A stretch of 43,955 bases of DNA, taken from Euryarchaeota archaeon UBA130 (GTDB lineage: Archaea > Thermoplasmatota > Poseidoniia > Poseidoniales > Thalassarchaeaceae). This document shows, one piece after another, positions 25,245-33,998 of this stretch. Below the pieces are notes generated by a model. It did not search any database and had not been told where the DNA came from. It saw only the letters and a list, made by a program, of their open reading frames with translations. The stretch spans positions 1 to 43,955 of the forward strand of contig DAVY01000021.1 of NCBI GenBank assembly GCA_002505775.1, written 5' to 3'. A program made the position numbers and the translations under genes. Positions within the stretch are counted from its first letter, which is position 1. Each line of letters opens with the position of its first letter.

Positions 25245-27115
25245 TACAATCCACCTTCCTGTAGCCAAGTATCTACTCTGGCTAGAACTTCAGGATCATG
25301 CAGGGTCACACCAGGCCATCTACGGACTGGGAGAGGCCCTCCTTGAGAGGGAATGGGAGCAGTAGCGTCCCAGCACACCCTCCTTCTATCAGAGTCAAAG
25401 TGCAAATCCCTGCCAACATCAAACCGACAGAAAAATTGCCACAGAAGAACCCTCTTCCAAGAGTCATCCGAGAGGTCTACATCAGAGTCGGTGATGAACA
25501 GCCATCTTAGGTTGCTTGCACCTTCCAAATTCCAGATCGAATCCCTAATTGAACAAATCTTCTCCCTCTGCCTCCTGGCTCCCTCTTCATCATCAGTCTC
25601 GACATTCTCGGAAGGCGAAGGCCCACCTTCGATATCTGTGGTTACAACTAGCATAGAAGATCGTAGCATTCTCGCCTGTACTATCCCGTCTATTCCAGAA
25701 GCAGAAACCTCCAGCGAATCAGGACACCCTCCAAGGGGCGTTCTCAGATATCGAGGATCACCTTCTATGGGACTCGTAGCATCAATCAGCAACTTGTCAT
25801 GGATATTTTCCCAAGGAGATGCATGAGCTAGTGAATCAGCAACCATCCCGGGCAGAATCACTAAGTCTTCCGAAATTTCTACCTTAGAGTCGAGAGCATC
25901 AAGTAGTAGGTCTAGATCTTTAGTATCGTGTTCGGGATTGACCGCAACTATGGTTTTCAGGAACATCATCTGGCCTGCACCAAGGAGCCCCAAGGCTGTT
26001 TTCCTTCCTTGTCTTGGATACCTATTTTTCGATGAAACGATAGCTAAGTTATGGAAACCCGTCTCCAGTGGTAGAAACAGATCAATCACATCTCTGTGTT
26101 GAAACTTCAACACTGGGAGAAATGCGTCCCCGATAGCTTCTCCCAGATATCCATCCTCCATCGGGGGAACGCCTACTATGGTCATTGGGACTATTGCATT
26201 CTTTCTGTGGGTAATTGCCTCCACATGCATTACAGGGTACTGGTCTGCCAGCGAGTAGTGACCAAAATGGTCTCCGAATGGCCCCTCCTCCCTAGTCTCT
26301 CCGGGAATCATGTAACCCTCTATCACCACATCGCACTCAGCAGGTACCATTAGTTCGTTTGTGATGCATTTCGTTATTCTCAAACGCCTCTTACCTAGTA
26401 GCCCCGCAAACTCATATTCCGATAGATTATCTGGAAGGGGGGATATTGAGCTGAACATCACTTCAGGAGGTCCACCGAGACAAATCGCCACCGGCATACG
26501 GTCTTTCGATGCGTCTGCGTGGTCAGCCCCATGTTTGTGCGCTTGCCAGTGTAAACCTAACTCCTTAGGTCCGAAGACCTGACTCCTGTACATCCCCATG
26601 TTGTGAACTCCTGTTTCAGGGTCAGCTGTCACGACCAAGGGCAGAGTGATGTACCTGCCTCCATCCTCTGGCCATGTCTTAGGGATCGGGAGTTTTGTCA
26701 CATCAGGATCTTTGATTACTATCTGCTGGCATGCTCCCTTTCTAACCTTCATGGGGGCCATGGACATTCCTTCAAGTGCCAAACCAATGCCAGTCCACGG
26801 AGCTTTCATTATACCTCCAATATCAGGTTTCATCAGAGAAACCATTCTATTTCCGATCTCATCGGGCCGCTTAACTCCCAATGCGTGATTAGTCCTATCA
26901 CGCGTTCCGAAAAGGTTCATCGCCAAGGGAAGGTCACTGATTGAACCGTCTGGTAGTCTCGGTTGCTCGAACAAAATCGCACCTCCACCCCTCTTCACGA
27001 GCCTGTCAGCGAAGCAACCAGCTTCGAGCTCGACATCTACTGGATCAGCCACTCTAATAAGCTCCCCAGAGTCCTCCAGAGACTGAACATACCGTGCCAG
27101 AGTGCGCCAAGTCAT
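25244..27115 (-). CDS. ubiD: UbiD-family decarboxylase
   Basis: A 623-residue cytoplasmic enzyme of the prenylated-FMN-dependent UbiD family, which decarboxylates aromatic acids in ubiquinone or menaquinone synthesis. It matches across its length: MYRSQVFGPKELGLHW, the acidic active-site block PGETREEGPFGDHFGHYS, AIGDAFLPVLKFQHRDVIDL and NRYPRQGRKTALGLLG. It would need a UbiX partner to make the cofactor; none is seen here. ATG 27115 (MTWRTLARYVQSLEDSGEL) is preferred, as the usual start of the family; GTG 27130 is an alternative. The 3' end overlaps the UbiA start. The region just upstream of its start (27116-27209) is a divergent promoter shared with the reductase. Confidence 0.9.
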   Translation of the reverse strand: MTWRTLARYVQSLEDSGELIRVADPVDVELEAGCFADRLVKRGGGAILFEQPRLPDGSISDLPLAMNLFGTRDRTNHALGVKRPDEIGNRMVSLMKPDIGGIMKAPWTGIGLALEGMSMAPMKVRKGACQQIVIKDPDVTKLPIPKTWPEDGGRYITLPLVVTADPETGVHNMGMYRSQVFGPKELGLHWQAHKHGADHADASKDRMPVAICLGGPPEVMFSSISPLPDNLSEYEFAGLLGKRRLRITKCITNELMVPAECDVVIEGYMIPGETREEGPFGDHFGHYSLADQYPVMHVEAITHRKNAIVPMTIVGVPPMEDGYLGEAIGDAFLPVLKFQHRDVIDLFLPLETGFHNLAIVSSKNRYPRQGRKTALGLLGAGQMMFLKTIVAVNPEHDTKDLDLLLDALDSKVEISEDLVILPGMVADSLAHASPWENIHDKLLIDATSPIEGDPRYLRTPLGGCPDSLEVSASGIDGIVQARMLRSSMLVVTTDIEGGPSPSENVETDDEEGARRQREKICSIRDSIWNLEGASNLRWLFITDSDVDLSDDSWKRVLLWQFFCRFDVGRDLHFDSDRRRVCWDATAPIPSQGGPLPVRRWPGVTLHDPEVLARVDTWLQEGGL

Positions 27116-27209
27116 GTAACTCCGTGCCACTCACAATAGTAGAAGGTTCGCTCGTCTCCGTAGGAGCCACGACCGAGGGTTTCTTTTGAGTTGATGTCCT
27201 CGGAGTCAC

Positions 27210-28439
27210 ATGGACGATACCGCGACGTCATGTGACGTGTTGGTCGTTGGTGCTGGGCCGGGCGGAGGTAACGCAGCACTTCAGTGTGCCAGACTTGGGC
27301 TTAACACGATACTTATCGAAGATCACGATGAGATAGGAACTCCAGTTCATTGTGGAGAGTGCATATCAGACGTGGCATGCCAGAACTTAGGACTCACACT
27401 ACCAGAACACGTCATCAGCAAGGAGGTGAAGGGAATCAGGGTCATCTTCCCAGATGGGACCGAGAAGTGTTTGTCCGAGCATGGCTATGTTCTAGAAAAG
27501 CATCTATTCGAACAATGGATAGCTGAATCCGCGGTCTCCGAGGGAGCCAAGCTCAGTCTTGGCCACAAGATTACCGGGATGGAAAAGGTGTATCTGGAAG
27601 GCAAATTCTCAGGTTGGAGATGTGAGGGAAAAGGAGAGGATTTCCCGATCCTTGCCAAGGTGGTAATAGATGCCTCAGGAGTCGCATCGGTATGTTCCAA
27701 ATTATTGAATCTAAACCCAAGGGGAAAGGTGGTCGCGGGTATGCAATACGAACTAGAAGGAGTCCCCACAGACGGGTACCTAGATTTCTACATCTGGCCG
27801 TCATATGCTGAGAAGGGTTATCTCTGGATGATTCCTAAATGCGATGGCAGGGCAAACATCGGACTAGTAACAGAGGATAAGCCAAGAACCAAGAAGGCAC
27901 TTGACGAGTTTATCGAGAATACACATTTCAAGGGGTTAAATCAGAATCTCCCTACTTGGAAAAAGAAGGGAAACCCAGCTTTCGGGGGGACAATACCTAT
28001 CTCAGGCCCCCACGAGAATACACACTCAGACGGACTCCTCTTAGTTGGAGATGCCGCAGGATTCACATCCCCATTATTTGAGGGCGGATCTCACCTTGCT
28101 CTCAAGTCGGCGGTGTTCGCCGCTCAGACTGCAGCAGAAGCGATTAGTGACAATGACCTTAGTGCAGGGAAATTATCCAAATATGCGAGTCTTTGGAAGG
28201 ATGAGTTCCCACCTTATGACAAGATTCTGAAGGGGAAGAACGCGCTCTTTGATTTAACGGACGAAGAGATGTCAACCATGGCCAGATGTTTACCTGATGA
28301 GATGTCTGAAATGGGCATATCCGGCAAGGCCATGGTAGGCGTTAGACTACTATTCAAGAGGCCCAGTCTGTACGCAAAGAACATTATCAGAGCGATGCTA
28401 GCTTTCGGTTACAGCAGAGCGAAGTACTACGGTTGGTGA
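27210..28439 (+). CDS. Geranylgeranyl reductase family FAD enzyme
   Basis: A 409-residue FAD flavoenzyme of the geranylgeranyl reductase family. The nucleotide-binding motif VLVVGAGPGGGNAAL is at residues 10-24, then the family block PVHCGECIS and the FAD-binding LLLVGDAAGFTSPLFEGG. In archaea, relatives saturate the isoprenoid chains of membrane lipids; others reduce the tail of menaquinone or chlorophyll. The neighbours UbiA and UbiD make the quinone tail a reasonable substrate, but membrane lipid is equally likely from sequence. ATG 27210 has GGAG at 27202-27205, four bases away. It stands divergent to ubiD and four bases ahead of the CcmF start. Confidence 0.87.
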   Translation: MDDTATSCDVLVVGAGPGGGNAALQCARLGLNTILIEDHDEIGTPVHCGECISDVACQNLGLTLPEHVISKEVKGIRVIFPDGTEKCLSEHGYVLEKHLFEQWIAESAVSEGAKLSLGHKITGMEKVYLEGKFSGWRCEGKGEDFPILAKVVIDASGVASVCSKLLNLNPRGKVVAGMQYELEGVPTDGYLDFYIWPSYAEKGYLWMIPKCDGRANIGLVTEDKPRTKKALDEFIENTHFKGLNQNLPTWKKKGNPAFGGTIPISGPHENTHSDGLLLVGDAAGFTSPLFEGGSHLALKSAVFAAQTAAEAISDNDLSAGKLSKYASLWKDEFPPYDKILKGKNALFDLTDEEMSTMARCLPDEMSEMGISGKAMVGVRLLFKRPSLYAKNIIRAMLAFGYSRAKYYGW

Positions 28440-28443
28440 GATT

Positions 28444-30792
28444 TTGCTTTCTCAAGCAGGTTCGCTACTCCTTTTCGCTGGCATAGCCTCATCTCTTCTC
28501 ATTTTACGCAGCGTCGGGAGGACGATCGGAGCATCCTCCAGGAATCTGGTATTGCTTTCTCAAGTCCTTCCGTTCATATTTTTGTCATATTGTTTTGTAA
28601 CTGATGCAAGGAGTTTAGAGTTGGTTTTCAGATTTGGCGGAGAGGATTTACCTCTGTTCTACAGGATCTCTGCAGTCTGGAGTAGTAGATCCGGGCCCCT
28701 TCTTTTGTGGGCCGCCATGATGGCAATAGTTACGTGGTTCATGTCGAAAAATAAAGACGTAGTTTCCATTGAAGTGGCGGTAATGCATGCATGGACAGCA
28801 TTTCTTCTGGTACTTTCTGCTATGCTCGGACCATTCGACTCAACGGTTTCTTCCACATCATCTGGGCTCAATCCTCTTCTACAGACAGACCTTATGGTGA
28901 TACATCCGCCTGTCGTCTTCGCGTTCTACTCACTTTGCATAGCCACGGCTAGCATTGCAATGGCCGGGATAATCAGGAAAGACTCATCAAAATCAATCCA
29001 TGAATCTCAGATCTTCTGGGCTCGAGCAGGTTTCGTGGTCGGAACCATCGGTATTGGACTGGGCGGCCTTTGGGCGTACACCGTGCTTGATTGGGGAGGA
29101 TATTGGGCTTGGGACCCCGTAGAAACTGGCTCACTCCTACCTTGGTTATGCCTGCTGATGGTAGTCCATGCTAGATCGACTCCCGGAGGAAATGCGATTC
29201 GAGCATCTCCGGCGGTGGCTCTGATGGCTGGAGCCCTTGCTTTTCATGCAACTCTGGTGACTAGAGCGAATGGTGTTTGGGCCTCTGTCCATGCATTCGT
29301 AGCTGATGGAGAAGGTGCAATGCCTCAAGACCCATATTTGAGGGTACTAGAAGTGATATCATTCGATGCTGTCGGTGCCGAGCTATCCGGATATCTTTTG
29401 GCTATAGTTATTCTATGCGTCTTCACTGTCTTACACTTATTCAGGACGCAGAAAAAGGCTCTCCAATCTACTCTGTCTGATTCTTTTCTCGACAAAAGGA
29501 GGAATCTTGGACTGTTTCTAATCGCATTATTCGTCTCAGTTTCGGTATGGATTGGTTCTACAGCAGTGATTTTCGTAGGACTTTCAATAATGTATCTGCT
29601 AGTCAACGGGAGTCACGATGACCCACCTCTTCACTGGGTGTTTTCGGGAATCGCATTGATGTTATTCTCCAGTTGGACTTGGAGTGCAGAATGGTACCAG
29701 TCACTTATTGGCATGATCCCATTTTTGATCCCTTGGTTGATTTGCGAGAAAGAAGATGACTGGTCCTACATCACAGGAGTCTTCACCGATGCATCTGTGA
29801 GACTGAGGTCATCCAAATCTGTCCCATGGTATGGGGGGGCAGGGTTCGTCTTACTCACCTGGATGATACTGACTGTGGAGATTGATGGTACTAGCCTACA
29901 AGCGCATGAATTCTATGGCTCACCCTTCATTGCCCTTTTGGCAATTGGCCTCGCTGCGTATTCTTGGGGTCGGAAGATTAGTCCCAGAGCTGGAAGTATG
30001 ATGATTATCACAGCATTGGTAGTTTCCCTGTTCGCTGCATTTTCGAGTGACTACATCGGCCTACCTGGAGACTCAAGACTGCCTATTTCTTCGTCGGTAT
30101 CAAGGGGGGCACTGTCGGCCTTCCTGTTGACTATGCTTTTTTTCTCACTACCTTTCAATGTCAGAAATTTGTCATCCACAGCCAAGTTGAATACGAAAAA
30201 ACTGATTTCAGGGGGATTTGGCGGAAAAAACTCTGCAAGAACTAGAACTTTGGCCAGTCATATTTCTCATGTCGGAATTATTCTTCTCTTAATTGGCCAT
30301 GTCTTCACAACCACTCTTGTAGACAGGTCAGATCCATCTCATCTTGTAACCTTGGAGAAGAATCAACCAGTAGAATACGGAAATTACGAGTACGTTCTAA
30401 TTGATACAGTAGTTGTCTCCCAGGGAGATGAAGACTTTGACTTTCAAGTAGGCGATGGTTTCTTGGGGGTGATTGTCGAGATGAGGAAAGACGGGGAGTT
30501 AGTTGATACTCTTACTCCTGGGATTCTCAGATTCGGCCCTGTCCCCAGATCAGAAGTCGATAGACATGTGGGATTGTTTGGAGACACTATAATGATAATG
30601 GACGGCTTCCAGGTTCAGGACTTGATGCCAGCATTATTCTTCAACCAGACGGATGACCTAGACAGGGTAAGGGTAACGATTCACGAACTCCAAGGAAGCC
30701 ATCTGGTATGGCTGGGTTGGGTATTGACAATAGCCGGAGGGATCCTCGCAGTGGGGGCATCTAGAAGCGACGGGAATGAGGAGGAAGAGTGA
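28444..30792 (+). CDS. ccmF: Cytochrome c-type biogenesis protein CcmF
   Basis: A large membrane protein (about 14 hydrophobic segments, 782 residues) of the CcmF/NrfE/CcsA family, which delivers haem to apocytochromes c. The tryptophan-rich haem site is clear: WGGYWAWDPVETGSLLPWL starting near residue 217 (usual WGGWWRWDPVEN). It also has a C-terminal exported domain (after residue 620) followed by a final helix, as in CcmF. The only start is TTG 28444, four bases after the reductase stop. It implies that this archaeon makes cytochromes c; no other ccm gene is in the window. It could serve the CxCH/CxxxCH proteins at 39778-43505, but that is only a hypothesis. Confidence 0.9.
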   Translation: MLSQAGSLLLFAGIASSLLILRSVGRTIGASSRNLVLLSQVLPFIFLSYCFVTDARSLELVFRFGGEDLPLFYRISAVWSSRSGPLLLWAAMMAIVTWFMSKNKDVVSIEVAVMHAWTAFLLVLSAMLGPFDSTVSSTSSGLNPLLQTDLMVIHPPVVFAFYSLCIATASIAMAGIIRKDSSKSIHESQIFWARAGFVVGTIGIGLGGLWAYTVLDWGGYWAWDPVETGSLLPWLCLLMVVHARSTPGGNAIRASPAVALMAGALAFHATLVTRANGVWASVHAFVADGEGAMPQDPYLRVLEVISFDAVGAELSGYLLAIVILCVFTVLHLFRTQKKALQSTLSDSFLDKRRNLGLFLIALFVSVSVWIGSTAVIFVGLSIMYLLVNGSHDDPPLHWVFSGIALMLFSSWTWSAEWYQSLIGMIPFLIPWLICEKEDDWSYITGVFTDASVRLRSSKSVPWYGGAGFVLLTWMILTVEIDGTSLQAHEFYGSPFIALLAIGLAAYSWGRKISPRAGSMMIITALVVSLFAAFSSDYIGLPGDSRLPISSSVSRGALSAFLLTMLFFSLPFNVRNLSSTAKLNTKKLISGGFGGKNSARTRTLASHISHVGIILLLIGHVFTTTLVDRSDPSHLVTLEKNQPVEYGNYEYVLIDTVVVSQGDEDFDFQVGDGFLGVIVEMRKDGELVDTLTPGILRFGPVPRSEVDRHVGLFGDTIMIMDGFQVQDLMPALFFNQTDDLDRVRVTIHELQGSHLVWLGWVLTIAGGILAVGASRSDGNEEEE

Positions 30793-30867
30793 TTCCTCTC
30801 AGATTACCCGCACCGTTTGAATGAAAAAGGGGAAGCGAGTCGGCCGGACGCCAAGGAGGCGACAAAC

Positions 30868-31560
30868 ATGGACAACGGTGCGATTGTACACATTGACTAC
30901 GACCTATTTGAGGTCGATTCTGACAGACTCATAGAGACCACAAGGGAAGATGTCGCCAAAGAGCATGATATCTTCGACGAGAACAGGGAATACACTCCCA
31001 TGATTACCGTAGTTGGAGATGGCAGGTTGATCACCGGTTTCGAAGCATCACTATCTGAGGCAGAATCAGGTAAGGACTACGAAATTGACATCGAGCCTTC
31101 AGACGCATATGGGGAGAGAGACGCAAGCCTCGTAGAAACAATCGGACAGAATGTCTTGATGAGGAGTGTCAGAGATCCAAATATGCTGGCCATTGGTGCT
31201 CCCGTGGAGATTGGGGGTAGGACAGGCGTGCTTCAATTCCTAAGTGCGGGAAGGGCACGAATCGACTATAACCACCCTCTGGCTGGCTCAACGTTGAGGT
31301 ATAACTACAATATTGTCAAGGTAGTCGACGACAGAAAAGAGAAGGTCGAGACACTCCTCAAAATGAACACTGGAAGAGATGACTTCGAGATAGAGTTCAA
31401 GAAGGATGATTTGACAGTAACTCTACCTGATACCATCGCATATGACCAGAACTGGTCCTATGCAAAATTTAGCCTTGTTAGAACACTCAGAGACCACATT
31501 GGTGTAGGAACAATAGTATTCCGAGAGGTTCACGAGCCAAGAGTGACGGAAGAAGAGTGA
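30868..31560 (+). CDS. FKBP-type peptidyl-prolyl isomerase (SlyD-like)
   Basis: A 230-residue FKBP with inserted flap domain, as in archaeal FKBP26 proteins. It isomerises proline bonds and acts as a folding helper. The characteristic segments are MITVVGDGRLITGFEASL (active-site strand and helix), IEPSDAYGERD, and the insert region ending HPLAGSTLRYNYNIV, which matches the usual NHPLAGKTL. A C-terminal domain (about residues 155-230) has no clear relative. ATG 30868 is fixed by a strong AAGGAGG (30853-30859), eight bases away, so the frame's earlier in-frame start at 30817 is rejected. The gene follows CcmF by 75 bases on the same strand. No signal peptide, so probably cytoplasmic. Confidence 0.9.
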   Translation: MDNGAIVHIDYDLFEVDSDRLIETTREDVAKEHDIFDENREYTPMITVVGDGRLITGFEASLSEAESGKDYEIDIEPSDAYGERDASLVETIGQNVLMRSVRDPNMLAIGAPVEIGGRTGVLQFLSAGRARIDYNHPLAGSTLRYNYNIVKVVDDRKEKVETLLKMNTGRDDFEIEFKKDDLTVTLPDTIAYDQNWSYAKFSLVRTLRDHIGVGTIVFREVHEPRVTEEE

Positions 31561-31562
31561 GC

Positions 31563-32393
31563 TCAGAAGTTTCTCATTATCACTGGAACTAAGGGTTGTG
31601 GTAAATGCCTAAGCAACCTTGCCAGTGTGGACCCAGGTCCATGGATGACTTGTGCCTTCCTTCTTCTCATGCCTTTGTACCCGATCCTCGCTACCTTACT
31701 GGCTCTTGCACCTCCTCCTCTCTGAAAGTAGCTCCTCATCAGTGATTTTCCGTTGAAATCATCTATCCCAGAGGTGGCTGAGAAATTTGTTCTGGTCGCA
31801 CTGGGACATAAACACGTCACATTGACATTATATGGCCTCAATTCTGCCCTAAGAGAAGCAGAGAACGAGTTAACATAGGCTTTGGTCGCTCCATAAGATG
31901 CGAACCTCCTCGTCGGAAACATACCCGTCGTCGATCCAACATTCAGGATATTCCCACTCCCATTCTTAATCATGGCTCTAGAAAATACCATGCATAACTC
32001 AGTTAGGAGCCTGACATTCAAATTAATCATTGACCTGACTCTTAGCTGGTCACACTCAACACATTCAGAATAAATTGCAAACCCAGCATTATTTACGAGA
32101 GTATCAACGCTCCAACGATTTTCCTGGCACCAATTCTCAACCAACTCACAGGCATTTTCCTTGGAAAGGTCAATTTTCAGTGTGCACAACATACCTGAAT
32201 ATCCTGAAAACTCCTCCTTCAGAGCATTTAACTCTTCATCAATCAGGCTTACCGCTAAAACATTGGCCCCATCCTGCAAAAACAGTTTTACGAACTCCTT
32301 TCCGATTCCTGAACCAGCTCCAGTGACAACCACGTGTTCCCGAGCTTTATTACGTTCCAATTCAAGGGCGTTGTCAGATTTTTTGGGAGGCAT
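31563..32393 (-). CDS. Short-chain dehydrogenase/reductase
   Basis: A 276-residue classical SDR: NAD(P) site VVVTGAGSGIGKEF, NNAG (VNNAGFAIY), catalytic serine at GSTTGMF and the YxxxK pair in YGATKAYVNSFSASL. After the catalytic helix comes CLCPSATRTNFS, as in the family. C-terminal basic residues (GYKGMRRRKAQVIHGPG) resemble SDRs annotated as ketoreductases acting on fatty acyl or steroid-like substrates. The substrate is unknown. ATG 32393 (MPPKKSDN) is preferred; a frame begins at 32411. The gene is convergent with the FKBP gene, ending three bases beyond the latter's stop. Confidence 0.88.
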   Translation of the reverse strand: MPPKKSDNALELERNKAREHVVVTGAGSGIGKEFVKLFLQDGANVLAVSLIDEELNALKEEFSGYSGMLCTLKIDLSKENACELVENWCQENRWSVDTLVNNAGFAIYSECVECDQLRVRSMINLNVRLLTELCMVFSRAMIKNGSGNILNVGSTTGMFPTRRFASYGATKAYVNSFSASLRAELRPYNVNVTCLCPSATRTNFSATSGIDDFNGKSLMRSYFQRGGGARASKVARIGYKGMRRRKAQVIHGPGSTLARLLRHLPQPLVPVIMRNF

Positions 32394-32603
32394 GTAGTAA
32401 TTGTACCACACTCACCGCAAAAAATTACCTGTTATCTAGATCATTGATACTCAAACTGTAACATTCATCTCCACCAGCTCTTTCCAGCACCTGCCTCAAT
32501 GACGACGAAGGTGGACTGAGCCACGGCACTGACGTTCCCTATGAGTACCGAGAGGCACCCAAATCACACGCGCATTCAAGTCATGTGCCTCACTCGGTAG
32601 GCT

Positions 32604-33269
32604 ATGCATAGGACTGGAATGTCCATAATTCTAGTATCCCTCATGCTTGTGAGCATGGCGTCCAGCGGATGCATGGGTCTCGCTGTACAGAGGGAGGTCA
32701 TGGAAGGGATGCGAGAGGATCCACGGGAGGATATTGTCCCAGTGGAGCCACTCGTACAAGCACACACTTTCTCACAGAACGAATGTGTACTTCCCGGGTC
32801 TGAAGACTCTAACCAAGAAACAGACTGCTACTCAAACGAGAGCAGAATATTGGTAGACGAGACCGTATCGAAGATGCTACTGGACTTCTCGGTCTCTTTT
32901 GAATGGTCTGCGACTCTGGGAGAACTGCTTGGGAATAACACAGATGAGCTGAGATTTGTTGAAATAAAGCTATTGAAGCCGAATGGAGATTTGTGTTGGG
33001 ACTACCTCGCCACAAGCTCAGTAGGCCAGATGTCACTGGAACTGAGGAGCGAGAGTGACTGTACAATATCCATTGGCAACTCATCTGGATTTAGCAATGG
33101 GGAATGGCTCCTAAATGTCAGGGCTAGAGGATATGCCATATCGGCCCCCATAGATACTCTCTCATTCGAGGACGAGTTCAGAGTTTCACTTTGGGTGACA
33201 AAAAAATGCGTGGTTTTCCCCGAAATTCATGATGAGGGAGAGTGCACGTTCAGCTCTGAGCTTGAATAA
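32604..33269 (+). CDS. Predicted lipoprotein of unknown function
   Basis: This 221-residue protein begins with a signal peptide that ends in a lipobox-like MASSGC (C23), so it is probably exported and lipid-anchored. The mature part has five further cysteines in three places (C61/C75, C149/C168, and KKCVVFPEIHDEGEC near the end), suggesting disulfides outside the cell. It is Asp/Glu/Ser-rich with beta-rich prediction by eye (for example GEWLLNVRARGYAISAP), perhaps a jelly-roll or Ig-like fold. I know no family. ATG 32604 or ATG 32619 could start it; both keep the signal peptide. The gene is 192 bases after the divergent SDR gene and 38 bases ahead of ribosomal S2. Confidence 0.65.
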   Translation: MHRTGMSIILVSLMLVSMASSGCMGLAVQREVMEGMREDPREDIVPVEPLVQAHTFSQNECVLPGSEDSNQETDCYSNESRILVDETVSKMLLDFSVSFEWSATLGELLGNNTDELRFVEIKLLKPNGDLCWDYLATSSVGQMSLELRSESDCTISIGNSSGFSNGEWLLNVRARGYAISAPIDTLSFEDEFRVSLWVTKKCVVFPEIHDEGECTFSSELE

Positions 33270-33307
33270 TCGCCTGAGTTTGGAGGCATCCACATGGCGT
33301 AGCGCTT

Positions 33308-33961
33308 ATGAGTGGCCGGCAGTTCGCCCGACCCCGAGGAATCGCTTTGGATGAGAGCCTAACCCCACTTGTACCGCTTGACATGTATGAGCTACACGCT
33401 GTTCATATAGGCACGAATCAGAAGTCTTCTGACATGAAGGGATTCCTAGATACATTCAGGCAAGACGGGAGTGGATTACATCACATAGACATCAGGCAGA
33501 CTGATTCTAGAATTCGAACAGTAGCTAAGTTCCTAGGAAACTATGATCCTAGCAGAATTTTGGTTGTTAGCGCTCGTCAGTATGGACAGAGGCCAGCTAG
33601 AATGTTTGCTGAGGCAATAGGTGCAAAGAAGATAGTCGGTAGGTTCATTCCCGGAACACTAACAAATCCTAGATTGAGGACATACATTGAACCAGAAGTC
33701 ATAGTAGTAACAGACCCAGCAGCAGACTCACAAGCTCTCTCAGAAGCAGTAAGCTCTGGTTTACCCGTGGTAGGGATTTGCGATGCGAACAACAGGCTCA
33801 GGAATGTGGACCTGGTACTACCAGCTAACAACAAGGGAAGAAGGTCGCTGGCACTAATCTATTGGCTATTGGCCCGTGAGACACTTAAGATTAGAAGTGG
33901 AATTTCAGACTTTGACTGGGAGAGGTCTCAAGACGTTGACGATTGGGAGTCCTCTTTCTAG
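33308..33961 (+). CDS. rps2: Ribosomal protein S2
   Basis: A 217-residue small-subunit protein of the archaeal S2 type. Landmarks are AVHIGTNQKSSDMKGFL, DIRQTDSRIRTVAKFLGNY, FAEAIGAKKIVGRFIPGTLTN, EPEVIVVTDPAADSQALSEAV and LPVVGICDANN. In many archaea S2 sits in a cluster with RNA polymerase subunits and enolase; here it is between a lipoprotein and a dihydrouridine synthase gene. Start ATG 33308 is the only plausible one. Just upstream, GGAGG (33282-33286) is better placed for an ATG at 33294 that is followed at once by GCG and TAG. Confidence 0.95.
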   Translation: MSGRQFARPRGIALDESLTPLVPLDMYELHAVHIGTNQKSSDMKGFLDTFRQDGSGLHHIDIRQTDSRIRTVAKFLGNYDPSRILVVSARQYGQRPARMFAEAIGAKKIVGRFIPGTLTNPRLRTYIEPEVIVVTDPAADSQALSEAVSSGLPVVGICDANNRLRNVDLVLPANNKGRRSLALIYWLLARETLKIRSGISDFDWERSQDVDDWESSF

Positions 33962-33998
33962 GCACAGACACTTATTTCTTAGTGCATGTGATAACTAA

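Noticed and set aside
30817..30867. Longer start for the FKBP gene at 30817
   Set aside because: A strong AAGGAGG with eight-base spacing fixes ATG 30868, and the extra N-terminal residues match no family member.
32412..32603. Possible small gene or RNA in the gap between the SDR and lipoprotein genes
   Set aside because: I saw no open frame with a ribosome-binding site, no tRNA arms and no clear hairpin in these 192 bases.
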